A DNA stretch of 64,000 nt from Thalassia testudinum. Its lineage: Eukaryota; Streptophyta; Magnoliopsida; Alismatales; Hydrocharitaceae. The stretch lies in contig JAZHRO010000073.1 in assembly GCA_037157565.1 (NCBI GenBank), forward strand, positions 97,194,001 through 97,258,000, written 5' to 3'. Position numbers and translations under genes: made by a program. Under the pieces are notes generated by a model, which did no database searches, was not told where the DNA came from, and worked only from the letters and a program-made list of their open reading frames with translations. This document shows positions 33,447 through 44,623 of this stretch, in pieces (the first letter of the stretch is position 1; every line of letters starts with the position of its first letter).

Positions 33447-34849
33447 GAGGCAACGAGCCTGTTAGACTAGCATTTATTTAATTATTTGTTCACATTTTAT
33501 TTGAGGCATATTTCTATTAGATTATCTATTTGCTGTGTGGTACACATATTTGGAGATGTCTTGTCACAGCAACCTTAAAGATTAGGTAATCCTTGACATT
33601 GTTGATGGAGTTGCAACACTGGGAGAAGGAGCATCACACCCACCTCTACATTGCCTTGGTGGACCTTATTTCCATCGCTGGAGAAGATATCTAGAGGACC
33701 ACATCTTCATCTCAACCATTTAGTTGTAGATAGCTTTTTTTTTCCTTTCTTCTCCTTATTTTAGTACATTCATTTTGAAAACCCTTGTTATGGGGTACAG
33801 TTGAGGGGTTTGTTCCCCATCATTGTTTTAGGCCCCTGCATGGGTAATTTTTGTGCGAGTTTGTTCCCATTTATTTAGACTTAGGTTTTTACTTCCTTTT
33901 GTGGATTGATTTTATTTTTCTTCATTGTGCATAAGTAAAAAAAAAAAATCACGAGCTACCTACTAGAAGCTGCCTGCCCCTAGGATGACCATTTAGGTGT
34001 GAATGAGCAGCATCTAGACTTGATTTTTGCATTACGTGCATTCTTGCGTCGCTGATTGCAAGAGGCAAGGTACGTTTTCTGAACTTTGCATCCATATTTG
34101 TTCACGCATTGCATGCGGACCTTAATTACAAAGACCAATTTTGATTTGAATTGATTTAAAAAGTGGTCACATTATTTTTTTTTCTTGAAAAGGGACTTTA
34201 ACTAATGAAGGAATATTTAAAAGCCAAGGACCTAAATTTCAAACTTGGCGTGCGATTAGAAATTCAAAATCTTTTACAGTGTATGCACACTTATATCTCT
34301 TGCACCAGGGCACATGTTTAGACACTCCTTAGGTTTCGAACCACTAGGACTAGAGCCTCCTATTACTAGGGTCTAAAGTGACCTGAGCTTTAGTTTGGAG
34401 GTGAAGTTGCCTCCAAATCTTGCGGATTGAGGGTAGTTAGGAAGGACCATGAAAGCAATGCTTCAAAGGAAGGGTTTGACCCTACTTGCATCCCTCTTTA
34501 ATGTGTTTGGTGATGACTAAACTTTCTAGGCTTTAGCGAGGATCACCTAAGTCCCATTTAGTTCTTCTTAGGTCAACAAGTAAGTGTGTAACTATTTAGA
34601 TAACTTGATTTTTCACTTACAAGTGGACTAAAATCTCAAAAGCCTAACTGATTAAAGACCAAAAAAGTCCTCTGATTTGTGTTTGTATTGGGAGGAATTT
34701 GATTGTGGTCTGAGTTAGAATGGACCACGTTGACTTTCATTCTTTCACCTCTTGCCCACATCCTACCCCCACATGGTGATCTTTGATCCCATACGTCGCG
34801 ATGGTCCATCTTTTGATAGACAAAATGACAACTAGTGGGTTCCATTTTA
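33447..34849 (+). other. C1 leader, noncoding
   Basis: No convincing frame. It shares with the D1 leader (43410-44040) the blocks 'actagaagctg', 'gaatgagcagcatctag' and a donor-like 'aaggtaNgt' (34070 in C1, 44027 in D1), so the leader is conserved between families C and D. The A/B leader motif is not present. Confidence 0.5.
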
Positions 34850-36685
34850 CTCCTATTATAGGAGTATTGGCCTGGTCAAGCCCCAAATCAGTGAGCAGAA
34901 CCTAGGAGCGAGATTTACCTTGCCCAATATCCCACACACCATACAAATACCCAACCCACCCTCCCTGAATAATTATAATGGTTGAACAAAAACTCCTAGA
35001 AACTATAAGCCTGAGCCTAACTTCTCTCCAAATAGTAATGATGACCTCTCCTCTTTGAAGTTGGAAATACAGAAAATGCAAGATAAAATGATTGAATTGT
35101 TAGGAGAATCTTTGAGAGTAGGCCAACAAGAAAAAGAAGAAATTAGCCACCCAATCTACCCCATTGTGGATGAAATGCACCCCTCCACGCTACATGCATC
35201 TCCTGTGGGAGAGCCACACCCAAAGTTGGGGAATTTTGGGGATTATGTAAGGGAAAATAGCTACTTTTCGAGGGTTGATTTTGAAACCTCCCTGCTAGAT
35301 GATACTTCTTTGATAGGTCCATGCCTTAAGTGGGAGGAGGATACATATAGATGTAGCTATGCATTGGATGAAGAAAGGTGGCAACCCAAGGAAGATGATG
35401 ATCATGTTGAGTATCCACCTGAATTATATTGGAGTCAAAAGAAGGGAATGATGGTACCATTGGAAGACCTCGACCCTGATGATAGCATTTTTGTGACATT
35501 TAATGAAGTGGGTCAAAATCAAGTGGTTAATCCTGCCCTCCCTTCTGATCACGAGATGGAATTCAAGCACACCAGGGAACCTAACCCTGAGGAAATTGAC
35601 TTATCTGAGGAGTTTGATGTTACCAGTGTGAACCATTTACCCAGATAGAGTGCCCTAGGGGATTTGCTGAGATTTTAGATGAGTCTAGATGTCGGGTACA
35701 TGATGAATCGTATGATGAGGAGAAGGATGATTTATATGAGGAACCTACATTCAAGATTTGGAGTGACACTAAGGGTGATTATGTCTTATTTGAAGAATTA
35801 CCCTGTGAGGATGTCACAAATTTAACCAAATTAGGTTTGCTTAGCATACCCATTGATGATATCTCTCCTCATCAAAAAATAATGGAAAACATGTAAGCAA
35901 CTTCTGAGATTAATGTGGATTCACATATAGACTCCAGGGAGAATTTGAGTAAAGAACAAAAACCCAGGGATGAGATTGATAGGGTAATCCCTAAATCTGT
36001 TTCTTCCAACCTACCTTCATTTGATTCGGAGTCATCCTCTGATTAACCTATGTCTGAAGGTGAAATGTTGACTCCATACATTGAAACGATCACTGATTAA
36101 GTGCAGGTCGATATTTGTGATAGTACAAGGAAAGCTAGGGATGTAATTAAGGAATTGGAAGGATTGTTAGGGATGGACACCGAGCCAACTAAATCCAACC
36201 TAGATCTTATGACCATCCCACAACCTCGAAACTTGGACACCCTAGCCAATCCTTGGGTTAAAAACATGCTCACAACTATTTTGACTGGGGAGCTTAATAG
36301 ATCAATATCTCTTGCAATGGGGTACTGGGTATGGATTGATGTTTTCTATGGTCAGTCCATCACCCTAGGGGTTTATCTCCTCACCATTCCTTCCCAATTT
36401 CTTTTGGAGGATCCTTGTCATCCTCCCCCTACCCCTTTGGAGGTTGTTATGCCAGTTTATCCTTTAGAACCTCCTCTGGTGACCTGGGAAGATTTCATTC
36501 CCATAATGGTTGGGCAAGCATTTGCTATCGGGATTCATCATCAGCTCGCCAACATCCTAGGTTACTTGTTTTCTAGGCCAACATTACTTTGCTCATTTTT
36601 AGGGCCTATTTCTTTAGTTTTGGAACCTGACTTGCAGGTTCTTTGTTACTCGATTGCCAAAAAAATAATGGTATCCCAACTCTAA
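34850..36685 (+). pseudogene. C1 reading frame, function unknown, related to that of D1
   Basis: The open parts are 35055-35648 and 36101-36685. Joining all homologous sequence needs one frameshift near 35640 and reads through several stops (for example near 35894, 36044 and 36099). Block order: SIGL...PNPPS; a helical stretch (LEIQKMQDKMIELLGESL); PPELYWSQKKG; VPLEDLDPDDSIF; KIWSDTKGDYVLFEELP; and a hydrophobic C-terminal part with HHQLANILGYLFSRP. All blocks recur in D1 at clearly lower DNA similarity, so the protein was selected for. There is no match to Gag zinc knuckle, protease or polymerase motifs. Function unknown. Confidence 0.65.
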
Positions 36686-36704
36686 CCTAGGTAATATCTT
36701 TCTA

Positions 36705-36741
36705 TGCAATGGGGACATTGCATAATTTAGGCATGGGGGGG
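36705..36741 (+). promoter_or_regulatory. C1 internal polypurine module
   Basis: A perfect 7-bp hairpin TGCAATG-GGGA-CATTGCA (36705-36722) is followed by 'ttaggcatggggggg', directly after the reading frame. Confidence 0.65.
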
Positions 36742-37069
36742 TGTACTTGGGGATATACATAGCATTTATATATAGTGCATTCATGCATTTAGTTAAAGCA
36801 TTCTGCATTGCATACATTTGCATTCTAAAAAAATTTATATATTTTTTTAGTATTGAGCTTAACTGGCTAGGCCCTGAATTCTTAGGCAGACCAGACCTTT
36901 AGGTTAGACTAAGTTGACTCTAGGTGTCTGACTTTAGAAGCTAAGTTGAGCTACAAGCTTTAGACCTTTAGGGTCCTTTGTGGACTTAAAAACTTAAGTA
37001 GGAGTTAAGTTGCAGACCATTCCTCAAGAGGTTGAGGAAGGAAAGCTAGGGATTGAGTTAAAGGGCTAG

Positions 37070-39365
37070 TGATTGAGCAGCAATCATAGGTCTTAATTGA
37101 CCTAAATTAGGCTAGGACTTAGCATAAATTAGGGTAATTCATGTATGCATGAGCATTATCTGCTTCTTTATTGCTTTACTTTAGCTTTGCATAAAATAAT
37201 GTTATAATGTGTTGATTAAGTGCGTTATGTCAATTGCAGGCAATAAACTAATCAGAAGCTATTTCTAGAGCTGGATCTGAAGCTGGATCAGGAATAAGGG
37301 GTGTTGCAGCAGGACTAGAGCAGAAGACTTAGATTAGACATAGGGAATAATGATGTAAGGGAGTTAAGGTAAGCTACTCTATTAAGTAGGAATAAGGTAG
37401 TAAAATGTGAAGAGCTTAGGTCAATCCTAGCCCTAGGATAGCCTAGAGACTTCCCCTAAGCCTTAGCCACCCTTAGATTAGGTCACAGCATCCTTGGAAA
37501 CCCTAAAACCCTAGTTCCAACCCTTATCTGGACGTCCAGAACCCTTAGCCTACTCACGCAATACTCAAACCCACTTTTGCAGTGTTATTGGACATCCAGA
37601 CACTTTGTTAGATGTTCAATTCCTGCAGAATACCCAAAACAGAACCTAGAATACCCCCTGACTCAGATTGGACGTCTAGAACTGATGTCTAGACTTCTGA
37701 TTTTTTAGTATAAGTCATCTGATCCTATTTTTGGACATCTGGAACTACTCTCCAGTTCCTGTTTTGAGATTCAAGCCTTGATCTTGGATCTCTAGCTCCC
37801 TAGACCTAATTCCAACCCCATAAGAACCTAAATTGAGGTACATCACCTCTAGAACTCCCTAAGGACCTAATTAGGTCATCACTAAACCCAATTGACTTAG
37901 ATCATAGTCAATTACCATTACCTAAGTCAATTGGACTCATTGAGTCCAATTGAGCTCAGATCTCAACTCACACAAGTCCAATTGGACTTAGCGAGAGTCC
38001 AATTGACCTAAGCCCAACCTAATTGAGTTATTTCACTCTCAATTAGGTTCACACTCATTCAATTAAACTTAGGTTAAGTTTAATTGCAATTTCCCTTTAG
38101 CAATTAGTGTTTGCAACCCTAATTCAAGGCATACACCTACCCAAACCCCTTAGGACCTAACCTATACCTCTTAGCCACCTAGGGCACGACCACACACACA
38201 CACCCATTCACGCACACACACTCCTCTAGAGTTCTCTAGAACTCTCTCCAAGTGGCGCCACTCTTGGTTGCCAAAATTAGCAACCAAGAGGCATTCAAAT
38301 TGGGATCCACTAAACCAAGAGGCATTCAAATTGGGATCCACTTTTTGTGGATCTCAAGGCCACTTGGCCAGCCACTGTTGGACTCTCTCTAGAGAGTTCC
38401 ACACTTCTCTAGAGAGACTCTCTTGGGTCTATAAAGAGACATAAGGGGTGGCCATTTGCACCTATCCACTCTTGGCCATCCACATACTTAGCTCCATTCA
38501 CATCCACCTCCACTTAGACTAGCCACTTCCATCTCCACGCCAGGATGCTGGATCACTCCTCCAACCTCTCTCCAAGGCTCAGCCTAAGCTCCATTGGCTT
38601 CCCCTCATTCTCCTCTCAACCACTCCAAGGCCATTGGAGCCCACCTTCGAATGGCCTCACTTTCAGATAGATTAGTAGCTAGCACTTTATATTTACTACT
38701 TATATTTACTGCTAAGTAGTTTAGCTCCTTATTCTTTCCCAATGATGCATGCAAAATCCCCCCCATAGATTCCTGTATGCGATCATTTTCTGGTAGCTAG
38801 ATTTACATTTTCAAGCATTTCTGTACAAGCTTTCCTCTACATTCCTTGTTGCAAACACTTCTCTAAATGAATGAATAAAAGATACATTTTTATATATATC
38901 TCTATGTTTGAAATCAACATGAGCTTATTGGTTGCCATCTTTTCTACGTGATTCAGGTTACTTGTTTTTCACTTATATATATATTTTGCAACAAGCATGT
39001 CGGTTGCGGAAAACATAGAAAACCTAACTATAGATGCATTTTCCGTAAACAGCCACCACGTATCTAGAATTGTGCGCACCGAAACTCATACTTTTACCTT
39101 TGTTATCTATTTAATGCATGCACACGTAATCAGAATTCATAATAGAAGTGGCGAAGTCTTAATTCGAAGATTGGAAACTGGCATGCGATTTTAAATAAAG
39201 TAAAGCAATAAAAGATCAATTTCAGAATTAAACAAATGCCTCCCAGAAACGAATGACCAGGACTCAAAGTCTCGTTATTTTTACAAACCTTTTATTGATG
39301 AATGTTTTTGCGCGACTATACTACGATTCCGATGACTTTCAAATGTGCGAAAATGGCTTCTATCA
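37070..39365 (+). mobile_element. Solo family B LTR (B-s4) with small frame
   Basis: TGATTGAGCAGCAATCA start, TTCTATCA end, target copies GCTAG (37065-37069) and GCTGG (39366-39370). It carries the palindrome array (37525-37740), the hairpin run (37888-38365, with a partial direct repeat of the last hairpin at 38296-38341), a TATA box near 38431, and in U5 the 65-codon frame. Confidence 0.85.
38997..39194 (+). CDS. Small 65-codon frame in B LTR (copy 1)
   Basis: ATG 38997 to TAA 39194, in the U5 part of the solo LTR, about 570 bases after the TATA box. The sequence starts MSVAENIENLTIDAFSV and contains TFTFVIYL and the ending RRLETG. It looks like a short beta-rich soluble domain. The B1 LTR has the same frame on the other strand (52324-52521) with identical start and stop positions. 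Aligned codon by codon, 18 codons are identical, 27 differ silently and 20 change the residue; 45 of 65 residues agree. That is a strong excess of silent change. B-s1, B-s2 and B-s3 lack it. I do not recognise the protein. It could be an element protein or a captured host fragment. Confidence 0.6.
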   Translation: MSVAENIENLTIDAFSVNSHHVSRIVRTETHTFTFVIYLMHAHVIRIHNRSGEVLIRRLETGMRF

Positions 39366-39678
39366 GCTGGGTAGTACCTGGTGTCTTTTTCTACCTTTTG
39401 GTTTATGGTCATCGTAACCTAAGCATCCATGTTTCACATACACTTGGTCTTGTATAAGTAATGATCACCTTAATTTCTTAAAGAAAAATTTGGTTCTCTT
39501 AGTTTTGACTTAGGGGAAGCTTGAAAACACAATTTGATTGGATGAGTTTCCGCCATAGGAAAGGTGTATTATATACTCACCTTAGTGATGCGATGACAAC
39601 ATGTCACTGCCTCGGTGATTGTCTCCTAGGATATCCATCTGACTGGGGGCATGTAAGTGCATTGTGCAGTTCAGGTAC

Positions 39679-39830
39679 CATGGGTGGCCCTATCTTGAAG
39701 TGTTGATTGCCACAGGCCTAAATTCGCTTAAGAAATCCATGGGCGATACTATCTCGAAATGTCCATTGCCAAGAGTTCTTAGGGTCGCTCTAGGCGGTGC
39801 TATCTCGAAATATCGAAAGCCAAGCACCCT
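39679..39830 (+). repeat. Three tandem units of about 58 bp in C1
   Basis: Units start near 39679, 39738 and 39795. Each contains 'ctatctcgaa' or a variant followed by 'attgccaagag' or similar. They lie between the two polypurine modules of C1, where A elements have a duplicated block and B1/D1 have iterated decamers. Confidence 0.6.
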
Positions 39831-40185
39831 TTGAGGTTTGGTGATGGGGACAATGAATCTGACACAGACCGTGTTGATAGCTGACCAAAGGTTAGACTTA
39901 GAGTAATCAAACAAATATATATATAAATCCTCTTACTCTCTTTCTAGGTTGGCGATCTACCAACCTCAAATAAAGAAAACTATTGCACATGCATGGATGC
40001 TTTAATCTCTCGGATCAATAAACCCTAGGGTAGAGTTAGAAATCAAGGAAACCTGTGCCTGCAACTCGTGCTTAGCTGACCTAGTTTGTAACATAGCAAA
40101 TACATGGGAACCTTAGGTCTAAAGTATGAAAGGAAGCCCGATTGGGTTGGCTAGTTCACTTGGAGAGCTGGGTTATTGCTTGAGT

Positions 40186-40222
40186 TTGCTAGGGATTAGT
40201 AAAAAATAGGCATAGGGGCATT
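40186..40222 (+). promoter_or_regulatory. C1 3' polypurine tract with hairpin
   Basis: TTGCTAGGGATTAGTAA (40186-40202) is the decayed hairpin, then 'aaaataggcataggggcatt' up to the 3' LTR. Confidence 0.7.
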
Positions 40223-40983
40223 TGATGAGCCCATATTTATGGGCTAATTAGTTACTTAAGTGCCTAGGCACTAGATTAATATTAGCATATACATAGCATG
40301 CATTAAGATATAAATAATTTAGTTTATATATATTTGCTTGTATGCATTACATATATAAATTATTTAGCATGCATTAGAATAACATGCATTAGTCTTTAGG
40401 TTACATTATATGCATATATTAGAATTAATATTTTATTGAGGGTTTGTACATAAATAAACCATTCTTTTTATTATTTAATTTTATTCTCTCTTCTCTGCAG
40501 TGAATATGCCTTTTCGCCACTAGCTGCCCGCATTGAAGACCCGCATTCAAGGATGAACGAGAGAGGTGGATCTGGTCGGGGTAGCTGAGACTACAAGGGA
40601 GAGGAGGAGGCAGATAGTCACTTTGAGATGCCGCCCACCCCATCACCGTGCATCCTCCCATCATTGTGGTCCCCATGGACGAGCCTCGCCACACCGTGCC
40701 TCTGCGGAGTGACAAGCCAGCGCGCCAAGCCAGCATGCTTGGCCACTTACCGTGAGCATGGTCCTCCTTGGCTATGCGAAGAACTTCTTTCTTCTTTGTC
40801 CATTCTCTCTTTTCTTTTCTTTTGCATGATACTATTTATCTTCATCTTCGTTGCTCTGTTTGCAGACCTCAACAAACCCACCACCCCCATCATCGTAGAC
40901 CACCACACCTCACCGTTTCCATCCTCAGCGTCACCCTCCTCTCCTTAGCCTTACTGCGACCACCTTCATGCCAAAGCGAACAG
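40223..40983 (+). repeat. C1 3' LTR, first part
   Basis: Matches 25705-26460 closely and is broken at 'gcgaacag' by the insertion of B2. The remainder should resume beyond the window. Confidence 0.85.
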
Positions 40984-41623
40984 TGATTGCGCAGCAATCG
41001 TAGGCCCTAACTCGCCTAAATTAAGCTAAAACTTTGGTTAACATGAATATTCTGCATTCATACGCATCGTATTCTGCATCGTAGCTGATAGATGTGTTTT
41101 ATGTAATAAACTATGTTAGTTGAGAGGTATTAATGATGGCAGGTAATCCAGGGATACAGATGATCGATCCAACCTTATGGATCTATTTGAAATAACGACG
41201 GGAGTCCAACGCATCCAAGATCGCATTGATCAGACTCCTGTAGCACCCCAGGGAGTCCGTAGAAGAGGAAGAGCCAAGGGGCAAATTGAAGAAGATCCGA
41301 ACCTCAGATGACAAATCCAACCATACGGATGGATCCAGATCAACGTTCGTAGTCCAACGATGCTGAAATCAACTTAATTGGAGTCCTACGTCATCAGATA
41401 TAAAGAGAAGAAGAACGAACGGCCATGATGGTTCCATGTGGCACCATTGCAACCGCCCCTCGCCACTCCCCCAACCCTTGAAGGTGCCTTTCATTGCAGT
41501 GTGGGCCATTGGATCTTCATCCAACGGCCACGAATGCGCCACATCGCCACCCAGAACAGACTAATATAAATATGATTAAGTATATATGATAAAGGCTTTG
41601 TGCAGCGCATTGGCTGTGCGTGC

Positions 41624-43385
41624 TGATAAGTCCACTTTTATGTACTATTATTTAGCCTAAGTACTATTTAATTATTTGTTCTTAGTTCTTAATTAGCTAG
41701 GAGTTATATGGCAATTCACCTTGGCTTGCATTTAGTTTTATGCTTCAATTTTACATTTAATAACATACGTTATGATAATATAATTTATTTGGTGGATGCA
41801 GGCCAGGCTCAAGACACTTAAAGGTAGCAGTCTGACGTCCAAAATCCAATTTTAAGACATCTGAAACCTAATCTGGACATCTGGAACCTCCAACATGGAC
41901 TCCTTGCCAATCAAATATTTTAAGAAGTCTGATGGTTTTATCGGACAACTGATGCCTAACAGATAGGACTTATCCATCTATTCCAACAACTTGCAATCTC
42001 CACGAGTGGTTGCAGAAGTCAGCCGTAGATATTTTAAAAAGAGTGCACCAACAAAGAGGGGATAATCTTCTCCCCCGACGAGGACTCCTCCTCCATCTTC
42101 TCCACCGTGAAGGAGGTGAGCACCGTGGAACTAGCAAGCACTGTGGCGTAAGCATTCTCCACTGCCATCAACCTCCATCAACGCAGTGCTGCACGGTGAT
42201 AGCGTGCATCACCACCTTCGCAAAAGCATCTGCAACCCACCACCATCCGCGACTTGCCCCCTTAGCCGTAGGCCACCAACAAATACTGCCAGCCCTCTCA
42301 CCACAGCCGCATCACCTCCTTGCGTGCCCTCTTCAAGTGCACACAACCAACCACGCGCACACAATGCACACCTGTCCACCTCCGTGCACGGCTGCACCCC
42401 TACACCTGCAGCCACACGCCTACTCCACTCGCCCACGCTCCTCGCACGCGCATGCATGGACGCGTCGCCAGTAGCCATCTTCATCTTCCTTCCCATCCGA
42501 CCACCTGCAACTCCAATGGAAGAACCCAAAGTGCAACCCGCCCCCCTCGCCGGCCACGCCACCTTGGGCCATCTCCCTCTCCGCCAAAACCACCAGAGTG
42601 CTTACCTCGACCCCACGACCTGAACCACACCATTAGCCGCACCAATCGCCCACTCAATGGCTGGCTGTCGAACCTCACCGACGACACCACCTAAAGCTCC
42701 AACCGGCCGCCGCCGGCCACCTCTGTCGACGCCACGACCACCAACGTGAAGCCCACATCCCAGCCAATCTCCTCCAAGCACCATGCATTCAGCCGTGCCC
42801 TTTCCTTCGCGCGAGCACAAGGGGAAGTAATCCCCTGTTTTGCTACAGTGAAGGTTGCAATTAGTAATTACAAATAATGCCATTGTAGAGAATACTATTC
42901 ATTTATTTATCTCCTAATTATAATAAGACAGAATTGCATGAATGTCCCTTAAGTTTAATTGAATGATGAATAGTGCATTTATCTCTTAACTAAGCAAGTA
43001 TGGGATATTGATTATAGGGAATGGGTTCGATTTTGATTTATATTGAAAATATTTGTCAATACTACGATTACGATTCACGTATGGCGTAGTGGTGATTTTA
43101 CATAAAACCTCCCTATATTTTTAAGTAATTACATAAATGCTAAACTTATCTTGAAAATGAAGTGCAATAACTAGTATGCATACCCACTGAGATTTCCACA
43201 TAAACGAAGCACAACGCATTAGTTTAAATAGGCTAATTTATCCTGGTGGAGACAACCTAACTATTTTCGTGGTTAGATTCTAAGAATTAAAATGTTTTAA
43301 AAAGTGATTTTTTACCACGTGATTACATATAATGACATGTCATTTCATGCTAAAGTTTTTATTGAAAACGAAGATAGCTCTTTCA
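41624..43385 (+). repeat. D1 5' LTR
   Basis: 1,762 bp. The U3 start carries GACGTC-type palindromes (41833-41890), as in family B. The middle is C-rich (42060-42830) with chance long frames. The U5 end is CTTTCA. Confidence 0.9.
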
Positions 43386-43387
43386 AA

Positions 43388-43405
43388 TGGTGCCATTGCC
43401 GGGGA
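43388..43405 (+). other. D1 primer-binding site
   Basis: TGGTGCCATTGCCGGGGA matches the tRNA-Asp complement except at two positions, both C/G to T/A at CpG. C1 has the same two changes. Confidence 0.8.
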
Positions 43406-44623
43406 GGAAACCCGCCTATTCATTTTTTTGGGAATTTTATGTTATTTTTATGCTATTTTAAAATGCTTTTCTGAATTACTAACTGTGGATCTTCTGTACA
43501 AAAGCATGCAACGAATGTGATAGGTGTGCATGGCGTAGATGATCTTTTGATGGACCTTGATGCCACCTGGAGGCCAGCAACAGGTGCTTATGGGCTTTGA
43601 TCCCACGCACGTAGGCTTACGAAGGTGCCTTTTTCTGATTTAGCCATTAGATCGTAGTTTAGATTTAGTTTAGATAGACATTAGAACTTAATTTCTATCT
43701 TGTGGACCTTTATTGGGCATTTTTGGGATCTTGTTCCTAGTGTTTCTTTATTTCTTATCGCTCTTGTATGCAGGAGCATATTTCGGGAGCATGTTCCCAT
43801 TCTATTTAGAGTATAGGATTATTTGAATTATTTGAACTGCATATAGGATTAGTTAGTTAGTTATCTTAGGTTTGATTGCTTAATATTTATTAAATATATG
43901 TATATATATCGAACTTCCTGCTAGAAGCTGCATATCAATAGGGCAATCATCTAGGACTGAATGAGCAGCATCTAGTTTATCTTAATTGCATTGCAGACAT
44001 CTCTGCATTGAAGAAAGCTGGAGTAAGGTATGTCATTTTCTTGAGCATCAATTACCTGCCATGCATCTGCATTGGACTTAACTTCAAGACAACTAAAGTG
44101 TTTGAATCAGGTTAATTTAGTGGTCACTTTAAAAATTGGGACTATTAAGAGATTGGACCATAAAATCTGTGCCTTGAAATTTTGTGAAAAGGATCTTGTT
44201 TGCGTGATTTCAAAATGCAAAATGTGAATGTGTGTTGCACACATGAGACACTGTGCACATCACACATAAGGTCACTAGATAAATTTCTACCTCTCCTCTT
44301 TTACACCACAAGGGAAGTTGTCGGAAAACAACAACCCTTTCCAACAAGTTACTTCGGTTCCACGTGTGTGGGCTCGATTCGAGACTTCCATCCCTTGCGA
44401 GTAGGTTATAGCCACCAACAAAGGTTGGCCTAAGAAGCGTGATTCTTGTAAAACTTGTTTGGCCACCAACTGAACATTTAATTGTAAGACTTAGGATCTA
44501 CTAAAAATGCATTCCACTGGATTTGTGTTTGTTTTGATAGCGATAGAACTCCCTAGGAAGTTTCCTCTTGTGTTCTGAATTCTTTTAAATCGTAAGAGAC
44601 TTTAACCTATTTAATTGAAATAA
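43406..44623 (+). other. D1 leader, noncoding
   Basis: Contains no convincing frame. It holds the blocks shared with the C1 leader ('gctagaagctgc' near 43920, 'gaatgagcagcatctag' near 43959) and a donor-like 'aaggtatgt' at about 44026. Confidence 0.5.

Noticed and set aside
42010..42694. Long Pro/His-rich frames in the D1 LTR (also 48781-49434)
   Set aside because: The two LTRs do not keep the same frame lengths; composition explains the open frames.
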